Source: Helianthus annuus (taxonomy: Eukaryota; Streptophyta; Magnoliopsida; Asterales; Asteraceae). Taken from it: a DNA stretch of 64,000 nt. Under the pieces are notes generated by a model. It had not been told where the DNA came from, made no database searches, and worked only from the letters and a program-made list of their open reading frames with translations. Each line of letters starts with the position of its first letter. Position 1 is the stretch's first letter. This document shows positions 34,607-46,195 of the stretch, in pieces. The position numbers and the translations under genes were made by a program. The stretch lies in contig NC_035444.2 of NCBI RefSeq assembly GCF_002127325.2, positions 85,673,675 through 85,737,674 of the forward strand, in the 5' to 3' direction.

Positions 34607-35745
34607 TCTATACATATAATAAAAGAAACCATGTTTGGGACACATGGCGTTCTATGAGGCAGTCTTAATTATTTTTCTAAATATTTATTATGAAAGATCA
34701 TTTATTGATAATATTAAATTTAAAATTTAGAAGAGATTTTAATGATAAAGACAAAGATAACTGATAATAATATATTAATTATTATAATCATATATTAATT
34801 ATTAAAATCTAAAAAAATATATTAGTGTTTTAAATATTTATAAAGATAAAGATTTTATTTAATTGGTAGTTTTAGTTGTTTTTATATTTTGATGATAAGG
34901 ACAAGGATAACTGATAATCACATATTAAAATTATTTTTCTAAATATTTATTATGAAAAGTCATTTATTGATAATATTAAATTTAAAATTTAGAAGAGATT
35001 TTAATGATAAAGACAAAGATAACTGATAATAATATATTAATTATTATAATCATATATTAATTATTAAAATCTAAAAAAATATATTAGCGTTTTAAATATT
35101 TATAAAGATAAAGATTTTATTTAATTGGTAGTTTTAATTGTTTTTATATTTTGATGATAAGGACAAGGATAACTGATAATCACATATTAAAATAAAAATA
35201 TTTTTTTAATCAACTGTTTCGTTAAAAGGATTTATTCAATACATGTAGATCATATATATTTTTTATACATGGTATATTTAAAATCCTATTTCTAATAAAG
35301 GATCCCATTATCCCGTTTTACACTCCAATGAAATAATAATATTAAATCATAATATCCAGCTTATCTCTTGTATATTTAATAGTTTTTACTAAAATATTTC
35401 TTTTCTTTTTTTCTGCTGATTATCCAACATCAGGTAATACGTAAGTTTCTAACCTAATAATAAATAAAAAACAAAGTAAAATGTTATAAACCATGTAGTA
35501 CACAACTCTCTAACCTAATAAAAAATAAAATGAGATGTTACAATAAGTAAATAACACCTCAAAGTTCCTTTTGTTAGAAAACACATCTTGATGACTAAAT
35601 GTTTTAACGGATTACATTATTCGTGTAAGACATGTGTTTATTCAAATCGTGCAATACACGAGTTTTAAAAGATGTAACTATTTTATTACTTGGTATATAA
35701 AATTATATTTATTCAACCCGTATAATACACGGGGTTCTAACCTAA
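34607..35745 (+). mobile_element. Non-autonomous Helitron, 1139 bp
   Basis: It begins TCTATACATATAATAAAAG, the usual TC-type 5' end. It ends CTAA (a CTRR end) 12 bp after a short hairpin CCCGT-ATAATAC-ACGGG. It sits between A and T, with no target duplication, and removing it restores the copia LTR to match its partner exactly. It encodes no Rep/helicase, so it must be mobilised in trans. A second hairpin-like CGTGCAATACACG lies at about 35648-35660. Confidence 0.95.
34667..35190. repeat. 262-bp tandem duplication inside the Helitron
   Basis: Two adjacent, nearly identical units (34667-34928 and 34929-35190) start AATTATTTTTCTAAATATTT. They differ by only a few substitutions. Confidence 0.92.
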
Positions 35746-35821
35746 TACACTTATAATTAAACATATATTATAACTAAGCTATAAAAGATATCTAACTTAC
35801 ATAACCTATTCTAATACAAAT

Positions 35822-36234
35822 CAGTTTTAAAGCTCGAATGTAGTGTGTTTTGGCCATAGAAAGCGAGGAAACAAGAGTTTAGTGGTTGTTGATAAGTGAA
35901 AAAGCGATGCAATAAAAAATATCTTAAAAACATGCGGACAACATTAATCGCTTCAGGTATCCTTCATATTAGTTTTATCCTAAAATGTATAGTATTCAAT
36001 CCGGCCGATATACACATACAATCATGTTTCATTGTAAAGTGAAGTACACGTTATGAGTTGAGATGTTTGGTGGCAAAATCATATCGATAACGTTTACAAT
36101 ATCATTACATTATGATAATATATATATATTTTCTCCAAATGTTAGCCGTTTGAAAAGTAATTCGATGAACTTTGAGTATGGGTATGGGTACGAGTATAGG
36201 TATATCTTTAAAATAAGCTTACACGTGTAGATAA
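35822..36234. other. No feature recognised
   Basis: AT-rich DNA on the right flank of Copia-2. I see no ORF, repeat or RNA gene. Confidence 0.5.
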
Positions 36235-36690
36235 AAGATCAAATACACATACGGTTATCATACAAAACGTACGAATGACGTGGAAAAGTAAAAAAAAAAC
36301 AGTGACATTTTCGTAATTATTCTATTAGTAGAGTAATTATCTTGATGAACTAGTAGAATAATTATGATACACTTGTAGAGTAATTTTGAATTTTATGTTG
36401 TTTGATGAACTTGTAGATAAATGTGTCTGTTATATATTTTTGATAAATTGGTAGAGTAATTATGAGACACTTGTAGAATAATTTTGAATTGTATGTTGTT
36501 TGATGAACTTATAGAGTAACTGTGTATGTTATGTTATCTTGATGAACTAGTAGAGTAATTATGATGCACTTGTAGAGTAATTTTGATAGTTACTCTACTA
36601 ATGGAATAATTACGAAAATGTCACCGCACTTTTTCACTTTTCCACGTCATTCGTACGTTTTAGATGATAACCGTATTTATACGAGATCAT
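36235..36690. mobile_element. Foldback element 1, GTAGAGTAATT-rich
   Basis: Arms of about 110 bp (CGGTTATCAT, AACGTACGAATGACGTGGAAAAG, CATTTTCGTAATTATTC) are inverted at the two ends. The centre is built from direct copies of GTAGAGTAATT separated by TTGATGAACT. No coding capacity. Confidence 0.85.
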
Positions 36691-37552
36691 TACTCTACAT
36701 GTATATATATATATGATGAAAATGTACTTACTTTAAAGATGTTCTCTAGTCTTCGAAAGTAACCTAAGTTTTAAGGAAAAAAATGATAGTTCTTTTTAAC
36801 AATCAATAAAAAAAAAGTCAGATCATTCGGGTAAATTCAATGGCAAAAGGACGCCTACGCTCGCGAATAAAGACGCCTTTGTCGACTAGACTCGCCACTA
36901 TTCCAGAGAAAACACACCACTCAAAGGTCCATTATGGTAAAACCTCTGCGGCTTGCAAAATAAATTATTGTTAAATACCGAAATCGATCGATTCTATATT
37001 TCTATTTAAAGAAACTCTTTTTAATCACGCTTGCAAAATAAAAATTTCTTATTACTCTAGAAAGGTCATATATATTTAAGTAACTTTAAGAGGATTGTTA
37101 TATCATTAACAACTAATAAAAATCTGGGTTGAATCAAATGTTCACTATCACTCTATCACGACCGTCTAGCAATATTTAAAACTTTATGCATCAAATTTAT
37201 TGTTATACATCTTTTTTTTTTTTCAAAAAATGAAAAGGAAATAATGAAGATGATTGATGAAGTAAATAATGAAACCTTTTCAGGCCAAAAGGAAGCACTC
37301 TCGGTCCCCTTCTCGCATGCTCATTTCCTCTTCCTTTGGCACTTGATTTGAATTTAAATCTGGTAGCTTCATTGCATCATATTTAAGTAACATACATTTT
37401 AAACTAAATGTGAATAAAAATGCAGTCTTAAAACTGAACTTAAAGAATAATGTGCTCGACCTATTTGGGTATAAAAAACTATATAAAAGGTATCAGTGAT
37501 TAGTTGTTACATAATGATGAGCAAAAACACTCTCCCGATACATATATAAGTA
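36691..37552. other. No feature recognised
   Basis: Mostly AT-rich intergenic DNA; no ORF over 60 aa that I would support. A moderately GC-rich stretch at 36840-36960 may be old coding or repeat DNA, but I cannot identify it. Confidence 0.5.
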
Positions 37553-38102
37553 GGGCTGCAAACGAACCAAACGTTCGGCAAACAGTTCATGTACTGTTCG
37601 GCGGGAAATTCGTTTGTGTTCGTTCGTTTACGAACACGAACAAGAAATTTCGTTTGTTTAGTTAAATGAACAAACATGAACATACGTCGTGTTCTTTCGT
37701 TTATGTTCGTGAACATTCAGTAACATGTTCGTTTGTGTTTGATAGTTCATTTGTGTTTTTAGTTTTTATATTTCTTTAAATACTTCAAAATTCCGACAAA
37801 TTAAAAATCTAATAAGTGTCAGTGTATTATATATTATGTTTATGAACGATTGTTTGTGTTCGTTTGTTTCCATTTGTGTTCATGAACATTAGTTTATGCT
37901 CATTTATGTTCGTCAACGTTCATTTTTGTTCGTTGCCTAAAATTAACAAATAAACACAAACAAGTTCATTTCCTTAACAAACAAACACGAACAAAAAATC
38001 TCGTTTGATAAGTGTTCGTGAATGGTTCGCGAACACATATATTTCTTAACAAACGAACACGAATAAAGTTATGTCCGTGTTCGTTCGGTTCGTTTGCAGC
38101 CC
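37553..38102. mobile_element. MITE with GGGCTGCAAACGAACC termini
   Basis: 550 bp. The terminal inverted repeats GGGCTGCAAACGAACC and its complement are flanked by TA on both sides; outside that is CATATATAAG on the left and CATATAAG on the right. Subterminal regions are packed with GTTCGTTTGTGTTCG words in both orientations. No transposase. The TA flank suits a Tc1/mariner-like origin, but an 8-bp duplication (hAT-like) cannot be excluded. Confidence 0.85.
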
Positions 38103-38375
38103 TACATATAAGATACGGTAACTTTTAGAAGGAGTTGGCAATGGGCAAGACTGGTTCAATCTTTTCCTGAGGCCAAAAGAGGATCCTAATTTTTTTAAGA
38201 ATACTAACACGTGGTAAATGATGACACACCGCACAATTCTAACAAGAAATTCAAGAGACTAAGGGCTAGGTGGCCCAAACTTCAACTTAGTGTTTTTCTT
38301 TTGTATAGTCGAGCCGACAAAAGATCTAATACAAGTAATTTTAATGTACAAAACATACAAACTGAAGGTTTTGTT

Positions 38376-38960
38376 GAAAAATGCGATGGCATTTTCGTAA
38401 TTATTTACTCGTAGAGTAATTATCAAAATTACTCTACAAATGATCTTGTAGGGTAATTTTGATCTTTAGAGTAATTTTGTAAAATGTTCTTGTAGAGTAA
38501 TTTTAATCTTGTAGCGTAACTATCAAAATTACTCTACAAGTGTATCTTGTACAGTAATTTTGATCTTGTATGGTAATTATCAAAATTACTCTACAAGTGT
38601 ATCAAAATTACTCTATATCAAAATTACTCTATATCAAAATTACTCTACAGGTGTATCAAAATTATTCTGCAAGTATTCAAAATTACTCTACAAAATCATT
38701 TATAGAGTAATTATGATACTCTAGAAAATTACCTTACAAGATCAAAATTACCATACAAGATCATTTGTAGAGTAATTATAATACTCTACAAAATTACTCT
38801 ATAAGATCAAAATTCTCCTACAAGAACATTTTACAAAATTACTCTACATGATCAAAATTATCTTACAAGATCATTTGTAGAGTAAATTTGATAATTACTA
38901 TACGAGTAAATATTACGAAAATGACACTGCGTTTTTTTTGCTTTTTCATACCTTTCGTAC
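38376..38960. mobile_element. Foldback element 2, same family as element 1
   Basis: Arms CATTTTCGTAAT-TATTTACTCGTAGAGTAAT at the left and the inverted equivalent at 38886-38945. The inside is almost wholly ATCAAAATTACTCTACAAG and its complement, in both orientations. The outer arm ACGTACGAA...GAAAAAG matches foldback element 1. Confidence 0.85.
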
Positions 38961-39244
38961 GTTTGGTCTGATAAGGCACTTTGTACGTGAACTTTACTCT
39001 AGTCGAGCCCCCTACCCCCCCCCCCCCGCACGATTATTGCAGGAACCTTATTTGTGTGATTTTTCTTTCTTTTTTTTCTTTATGATCCTTATTTGTGTGA
39101 TTTTTCTTTCTTTTTCTTAACCATAGGTAGGGAGGGTTGTCCACCGAACACCCCCATCCTCCACATTATCTTCACTACACCCAACCTTCCTCCCCATCCC
39201 ATCAAAGGGGGTGGTGCCTTCCCTTTACCGAGCCAACCTACATA

Positions 39245-39277
<33 letters not shown>

Positions 39278-39553
39278 AAGAGAATGTAGTCGGGGAGAAG
39301 GGGGAGAATTCCCGAGCCAACCGAAACCGAAGATGGGGCAGTGTTCCCCTTCGGCGCTGCACCCAGTTGGCTCTACCAGCGCCACACCCAACCTAGAAAT
39401 CGTGAGAATGGTATGGAGAGATACGGTACATTGATCTTGAATATGGAGGGTTGAGATTAGTTTTGGAAGTGAGTCACATGCAAGTCACGTTAAAAAGGAG
39501 GGGAATAATATAAAACGATTAGCCTACATTTGTTGACTTTTTATGACACATGC
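38951..39553. repeat. Flank of Tekay-C, first copy of a tandem duplication
   Basis: This flank recurs at about 46193-46955. It contains two TTATTTGTGTGATTTTTCTTTC repeats and a GA-microsatellite (about 39247-39282). Relative to the second copy it lacks 169 bp, between GGGTTG and TCCACCG. Confidence 0.9.
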
Positions 39554-42001
39554 TGTAACGCCCAGCATCCCTAAACTTTAGACACTTGGCTAGAACAGTC
39601 CCTGAACTTCTAATTAGTTGTCAATTTTGGTCCCTGTAGTTTTATGGAGTTGATATTTGACACTTTTGGTATGAATCTTGTTACTATGATGCTTGACTCA
39701 TATTCTAAATGCTTGATTCTTAACACTTGAACTATGAGACTTGATACTAAATCTAGATACTTGACTCTTGATGCTTAATCTAGAAACTTGATTCTTGGTA
39801 GTTAAACTAGATACTTGATTCTTTATAATTCTTGATACTTGGTACTTGGACTCTTGATTCTTGATGCTTGAGAAACGATGATTCTTGACCCTTGAGACTT
39901 AAATTGGTGTTTGACTCCTTAGACTCGTGAAACTTGATTCTTGGTTGAACGGGAGACTGGAGCCCTGTCACTGACGGAATCTATGAAACTTGGAAACTTT
40001 TTGGGTTGTAATGTAATCTAGATACTTTACATAAACTATATGCAACGCAACGCCTAACCTAACGCGTAGAACGAATCAAAATCGGGAACACGAAAAAGAA
40101 CGATTGGGCAGAGTGGTCGTCCGATCGGATGACCGTCCGATCAGATGACCACCCGATTGGATGACCACCCGAACGAGTGACCACCCTATCCATCTTGCAC
40201 CGCCTTAACTCCCTTCCTCACTATAAATAGGCCTGTCACATCACCATTTTGAGTGATGTGACAGCTCTGTTCGACCAGACACACGCACTCTTCATTTTCT
40301 TCCTATTCTTGCTGATTTCGGTATGTTTTAGACTAGATTCTTGTACTTTCTTGCTCTACACATCATTCTCTACGTGATTCTCACTTGAAATCACACTTCT
40401 CACCGTGAAATCTCTCGGATCTGAGTTCTTGAGGGTGATGTCATCATGTAGGTTTGTACAAACTGACATGTGACGTCATTCTAAGCAAGATCTAGCTCAG
40501 ATCCAAGATGATTCATGCGTTTTTACACTAAATCTAAGCAAAATCTATACTTTTCATATAAAAGTTGGGTTATTTTTCATCTTTTCATCAACTTTTGCCT
40601 TATTTTGGTAGAAACCGGATCTAAACAGGCTGTGGACTTGATGCATAGTCTAAAGTCGGCTTGGATCTGAGTCATACCGGAGAAGACGGGCATGAGATAG
40701 ATTCCGACATAATTTCGTTAAGGACAGGCGACTGATTGGATAGGGGTGATTCCCACCCGATCAGGACGACCTTGTGCTAACGAGTTTACTATTGTCAAGT
40801 GCGTGTTGTGTCGTCACCATTAAGCTAGAAACTTAGAGATTTTACAAAATGATAAACAAGAACAAGGGTCGCCCGATCGAATGGCAACCCGATCAGACAA
40901 CAATCCGCTCGGACAGCCACCCTCTCGGGTAACACTTGCCTTCTGTCTTGAAACTTTCAACATTTTGTAAACAAACAAACTTGGAAGTTTGATCGCATGG
41001 CAACCCGATCGGACAGCCGTCCGATCAAGCAGCCATCCGATTGGATGTTCAGGATACCTACACTCGGATCGAGCTGCTATCCGATCGGATTACCATCCTA
41101 TCGGACAGCCACCTCCCTTTCACTTATGCTTTCCACTCAAGTAGCAACCCGATCGGATGGCCATCCGATCGGGCAGCCATCTGTCTAAATCACAACTACG
41201 TCATCCGACCGACTGGCACTCTGATCGGATAGCCATCCGATCGGATAGCCATCCGATCCAGTGACATGGTTGACCCTTTACTCAATCTCGTTACTCTGCT
41301 CGACTCTTATCCTATGGTAATCTAATCAGGCTAAGTCTAAAAGAGCTCCCTTTGATCCAATAACAGTTGCGATTGTTAAGCAATCACTGTGAGTATACTC
41401 GATCCCCTTTTACTTTAAACTTTTGGGGTGTAACATGTATTCTATGAAACTTAAAATCTTTGGAACTTATACCCTATCCTATATGAAACTTGTGATTCTA
41501 GATTCTTGATTCTTTGTGCTATGTGACGTTTAATCCAGAGTGTGTAGTTCCACCTTAATAATAGTAGTGCTATAGGAGATGCACCTCTCCCATTATTCTT
41601 TGGGGGTATTGTTAGGAGGATTCTAGTTTGCCTTGAGACTTGGGTAAACACTAAAGCATCGGGATACTTGGGCTATCACTGCTTGGACTACAACACTAGC
41701 ACGGCTGAAACTATTTTGTTACGTTTACACTTGGATATGAGTTGTTTTAATCTATTATTATTCTATTTTCAAACTTGTATACTCGCCAATACTTTTGTAT
41801 TGATATTTTGATACATGTTGCAGGCTGATAGGATGCTTTGGAATGCATGGAATCAACATGGGAGATGCTTAGAAACGTCGCCTAGTTAATTTAGTCTTTT
41901 GAACAATTTGAAACAATTTTATGATTTGGTTTGTAACATGATATTTGTGATGACATGGTTAGATAATTGCATGAAATCAATTAATCTCTATTGAAACAAT
42001 A
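39554..42001 (+). mobile_element. Tekay-C 5' LTR (3' end deleted)
   Basis: It starts TGTAACGCCC and has a TATA box (CTATAAATAGG, about 40222-40232). It runs to GAAACAATA, where it is fused directly to the middle of gag. The LTR terminus, primer site and gag N-terminus are all missing, and the partner at 46956 diverges at the same point. Confidence 0.85.
40108..41262. repeat. ATCCGATCGGAT palindrome clusters in the Tekay-C LTR
   Basis: Two groups (about 40108-40190 upstream of the promoter, about 40865-41262 downstream) contain well over a dozen exact or imperfect CCGATCGG, ATCCGATCGGAT and GGATGGCCATCC palindromes. They are repeated in LTR copy 3 at about 47511-47560 and 48249-48640. Confidence 0.92.
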
Positions 42002-42541
42002 GTGTCCCATCCCAAGTGTGCCACTTGCAACTACCATCATCCTGCTACTTCTACTCCTGCTACTGCTAACCCTGCTGTCCTAGAAGCTAAGAAGCAGTAC
42101 ACTGGGTCCCATCCCAAGTGTGCCACTTGCAACTACCATAATCCTGCTACTTCTGCATGTCGTTTGTGCACCAACTGTAACCGCTATGGTCACACAACTC
42201 CCTATTGTCGTCAAGCTAACCCTGCACCGCAAGCTCAGCAAGCCCCAGCTCTGGCAGCTCTACCGGCACCTCCAGCTCCTCTACAGAACCCAAGGCCAGT
42301 CAATGCTATTCGTGCATGCTACAAATGTGGAGATACTACCCACCTCCATAACAAGTGTCCTCAGCTGAACCAAGAACAACAGCCAGCCGCCCGTGGGCGA
42401 GCGTTCAACCTTAATGCAAACCAGGCTCGTAACGACAATGACGTTGTCAATGGTATGTTTCTTATTAATAATCTATATGCTTCGATCCTATTTGATACTG
42501 GTGCCGATAAAAGTTTATGTCCGTGGAATTTGAGTCTTTGA
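42002..42541 (+). pseudogene. Tekay-C gag C-terminus and protease start
   Basis: It begins inside gag, straight after LTR sequence. It contains a 105-bp tandem duplication (42003-42107 and 42108 onwards) of a Cys/His segment, then CCHC knuckles (C-T-N-C, G-H, Y-C; and C-Y-K-C, H-N-K-C). It ends in the protease motif L-F-D-T-G-A-D-K-S, just before a one-base frameshift near 42515. Not functional. Confidence 0.9.
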
Positions 42542-45414
42542 TAAACTGTACACGCTCCAAGTTACCTACGTCGTTCTCTGTTGAGGTCACTAATGGTAAG
42601 TCGATTCTTGTAAATTCTATCATGCGTGATTGTTCCTTGTTTCTTAACGATCATATATTCTCTATTGATCTCATACCCATGCGTTTGGGAAGTTTTGATG
42701 TTATCATCGGCATGGATTGGTTGCGTAAAAACCATGCCGAAATTGTGTGTCACGAGAAACTCGTCCGTCTCCCTCTTCCATCTGGTGATCTTTTACATGT
42801 CTATGGAGACCGACCTTCAAAAGGACTAAGATTGATGTCATGCACACAAGCGAGCAGAAGCTTACATAAACAGAACCCTACCTTCTTGGTCCACGTGGTG
42901 GAACAAAAGGGCAAGGGGAAGAGCATAAACGATGTTCCAGTTGTGTGTGGCTTTCCTGATGTCTTTCCTGAGGATCTACTCGGTCTTCCTCCTCCCAGAT
43001 CCGTTGACTTTCGTATTGATCTCATACCTGGTGCGACTCCGGTCGCCAGGGCTCCTTACCGTCTTGCACCTTCTGAGATGCAAGAGCTATCTAGTCAATT
43101 GCAGGAATTACTCGACAAGGGTTTTATTCGTCCAAGTACCTCTCCGTGGGGAGCTGCCGTTTTATTCGTCAAGAAGAAGGATGGTTCCTTCCGTATGTGT
43201 ATCGACTACCGTGAACTAAATAAGCTTACCGTGAAGAATCGTTATCCGCTTCCTCGTATCGACGACCTATTTGACCAACTACAAGGCGCGTCGTGTTTCT
43301 CGAAGAGTGACCTACGTTCGGGATATCATCAACTACGTGTCCTCGAAGATGATATTCCTAAGTCTACGTTTCGTACTCGTTATGGGCACTATGAGTTCGT
43401 AGTCATGCCTTTTGGCTTGACCAACGCACCTGCAGTGTTCATGGATCTTATGAACCGTGTTTGTAATCCTTATTTGGACCATTTCGTTATAGTCTTTATT
43501 GATGATATTCTTATTTATTCTAAGTCTAAAGCTGATCATGCTCGCCATCTACGTCTTATGCTTGAACTTCTACGTGGTGAACGTCTGTATGCTAAATTTT
43601 CTAAGTGTGAGTTTTGGATTAATGAAGTACAATTTCTTGGTCACATTGTTAGTAGTCAGGATATTCATGTTGACCCTTCTAAGATCGAGGAAATGAAGAA
43701 TTGGTGTACGCCTAAATCCGTATCTGAGATTCGTTCTTTTCTAGGATTGGCGGGTTATTACCGTCGGTTCATTGCAGATTTTTCTAAAATCGCTGTTCCT
43801 CTTACTACACTAGCCCAAAAGGAGAAACCTTTTGTTTGTGGTCCCGAACAAAAGGAATCCTTTCAAACCCTTAAAAATCTCTTGTGTAACGCTCCTGTGT
43901 TAACCCTACCTGGGGGCAATGACAATTTTGTGGTATATTGTGATGCCTTGAACCGTGGATTGGGCTGCGTGCTCATGCAGCGAGACAAAGTCATTGCTTA
44001 TGCCTCTCGTCAGCTCAAGGTGCATGAGAAAAACTACACTACTCACGATCTGGAACTTGGTGCGGTTATTTTTGCGTTAAAGATCTGGCGACACTACCTT
44101 TATGGTACTAAGTGTGTGGTTTTCACTGACCATAAGGGCCTTCAACATATCTTCGACCAAAAAGAGCTGAACATGCGACAGAGACGTTGGGTGGAGTTGC
44201 TTAACGACTACGACTGTGAAATTCGCTATCATCCTGGCAAGGCGAATGTAGTAGCCGGCGCCCTTAGTCGTAAAACCCATTTCAAGGCCATTCGTATCTC
44301 TAGTGATCTGCATGCTCGTATTCGTGAAGCACAGTTTTCGTCAGCAAATGAAGGAAGTCTAACTATTGAAGTTCATGGCGCCAATGTGAATCAGCTCGAA
44401 ACTAAATCCGATGGTCTTCAGCACTATCTAAATCGCATCTGGGTGCTAGATCGCGATAATCTCCATGAGCTCATTATGGCAGAGGCTCACAAATCCCGAT
44501 ACTCTATCTATCCAGGTGCCGACAAGATGTACCAGGATCTGCGCACGACTTATTGGTGGCTTGGCATGAAGAGGGACATTGCTGTATACGTGTCTAAGTG
44601 CCTTACTTGCTCGAAGGTAAAGGCTGAACACCAGCGTCCTTCTAGACTCTTAGAACAACCCAAAATCCCTGTTTGGAAATGGGATAGTATCGCTATGGAC
44701 TTTATTACTAAGCTTCCCCGTACCTCTAAAGGTCACGATAGTATCTGGGTGATTATCGATCGTTTGACCAAATCCGCTCACTTTCTTCCTATTCGGGAAG
44801 ACTACAGAGTGGAGAAACTTGCTCGAGTCTATACCGATGAGATTATAAGCCGTCATGGCGTACCTTTAGACATAATCTCTGACCGTGATGGTCGTTTTAC
44901 TTCACGTCTTTGGCAAACGTTTCAGTCCGCTATGGGTTCGCACTTGAATCTTAGCACGACCTTTCATCCTCAGACGGATGGACAGACCGAACGTACTATT
45001 CAAACCCTAGAGGACATGATCCGTTCTTGTGTCATCGACTTTGGTGGTAACTGGGATGTACATTTACCATTGATAGAATTCTCGTACAACAATAGCTACC
45101 ATTCCAGTATTCAGATGGCTCCTTTCGAAGCTTTATATGGGCGAAAATGCCGATCTCCTCTCAGCTGGCATGAGGTTGGGGAAAAGCAGTTCACTGGCCC
45201 TGAGATTGTTCAAGAAACAACAGATAAGATCCTTCAGATCCATGATAACTTGATCAAGGCTAGGAGCAGACAAAAGAGCTATGCTGATAATAGGCAGAAG
45301 CCTCTAGAGTTTGTTGTTGGTGACCGAGTTTTACTCAAGGTATCTCCCTGGAAGGGAGTAGTTCGTTTTGGGAAGAAGGAAAGCTTGCTCCTCTCTATGT
45401 GGGTCCTTTCGTGA
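42517..45414 (+). pseudogene. Tekay-C protease remainder, RT, RNase H and integrase
   Basis: 965 residues, open. Protease C-terminal part with [17 protein letters not shown] near 226 and catalytic F-I-D-D near 328; RNase H V-Y-C-D-A-L near 471, with V-V-A-G-A-L-S-R near 580, where the usual catalytic Asp (V-A-D-A-L-S) is Gly. The integrase finger spans about 658-700, with Asp in M-D-F, Asp in S-D-R-D-G and Glu in Q-T-E-R at about 727, 788 and 825. A frameshift near 45385 separates it from the C-terminal chromodomain. Separate frameshifts and the RNase H change mean it is dead. Confidence 0.92.
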
Positions 45415-45750
45415 TACTTGAAAGGATTGGAAAGGTAGCATACAAACTCGACTTGCCACAAGAGCTAAACAACGTGCAACCAGTGTTCCACATATCTAAC
45501 CTACGGAAATGCCTAGCCGACGAAGGACTGCAAGTTCCTCTTAAAGACTTGCAAATAAATGAGGTTGTTCAATTTGTGGAGAAACCGGTCGAAATCATGG
45601 ATCAAACTGTCTAGCGTCTGAGGCGCAGCAAAATTCCCATTGTTAAGGTTCGATGGGAAGGAAAGCGTGGCGCCGAATTCACTTGGGAATTGAAAAGTGA
45701 TATGAAGTCCAAGTACCCGCATCTCTTCAAACAGTCTTCTTCTAAGATTT
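45399..45750 (+). pseudogene. Tekay-C integrase C-terminus and chromodomain
   Basis: It continues the integrase tail ([18 protein letters not shown]). A TAG at 45612-45614 interrupts it, and then the chromodomain-type V-R-W-E-G-K-R-G-x-E-F-T-W-E module follows. Chromodomains at this place define the chromovirus (Tekay/Del) branch and are thought to steer insertion into heterochromatin. Confidence 0.88.
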
Positions 45751-45763
45751 CGGGGACGAAATC

Positions 45764-45781
45764 TCCTAAAGGAGGGGAGAC
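45764..45781 (+). other. Tekay-C polypurine tract
   Basis: AAAGGAGGGGAGAC directly before the LTR start TGTAACACCC. Confidence 0.85.
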
Positions 45782-46195
45782 TGTAACACCCAGCGTCCCT
45801 AAACTTTAGACACTTGGCAAGAACAGTCCATGAACTTCTAATTAGTTGTCAATTTTGGTCCATGTAGTTTTATGGAGTTGATATTTGACACTTTTGGTAT
45901 GAATCTTGTTACTATGATGCCTGACTCTTTATTCTAAATGCTTGATTCTTGACACTTGAACTATGAGACTTGATACTAAATCTAGATACTTGACTCTTGA
46001 TGCTTAATCTAGACACTTGATTCTTGGTAGTTAAACTAGATACTTGATTCTTTATGATTCTTGATACTTGGTACTTGGACTCTTGATTCTTGATGCTTGA
46101 GAAACGATGATTCTTGACCCTTGAGACTTAAATTGGTGTTTGACTCCTTACACTCGTGAAACTTGATTCTTGGTTGAACGAGAGACTGGAGCCCT
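45782..46195 (+). mobile_element. Tekay-C 3' LTR, truncated after about 410 bp
   Basis: It matches 39554-39970 and then switches, through shared CCT, to a second copy of the element's upstream flank. Confidence 0.92.

Larger units (their letters stand above)
13958..35816 (-). mobile_element. Copia-2: Ty1/copia (Tork-like) element with three later insertions
   Basis: The LTRs are 13958-14192 and 34443-35816; once the Helitron is removed, both are exactly 235 bp with 3 differences. The flanks are CAAAT on both sides (13953-13957 and 35817-35821). Order on the minus strand is 5' LTR, initiator-Met primer site, gag, protease, integrase, RT, RNase H, 3' LTR, the copia order. Insertions are LTR-E in gag, Athila-B in RT and a Helitron in the 5' LTR. 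Two in-frame stops and frameshifts disable pol and gag. The LTR begins TATTAG on the minus strand rather than the usual TG; it ends CA. Confidence 0.93.
34443..35816 (-). mobile_element. Copia-2 5' LTR, interrupted by the Helitron
   Basis: LTR sequence is 34443-34606 and 35746-35816, together 235 bp. It is interrupted exactly between A and T by the 1139-bp Helitron. Confidence 0.93.

Noticed and set aside
39211..39396. Arg/Glu-rich 61-residue ORF also present at 46547
   Set aside because: It is driven by a GA-microsatellite in duplicated flank DNA; no protein family was recognised.
40997..41232. 63-residue ORFs rich in Pro, Ser and Arg
   Set aside because: They arise from the CCGATCGG repeats and occur in the same place in LTR copy 3.
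41425..41435. GGGGTGTAACA as the end of the Tekay-C LTR
   Set aside because: It resembles a terminus, but no primer site follows and the third LTR copy continues unchanged for another 580 bp.
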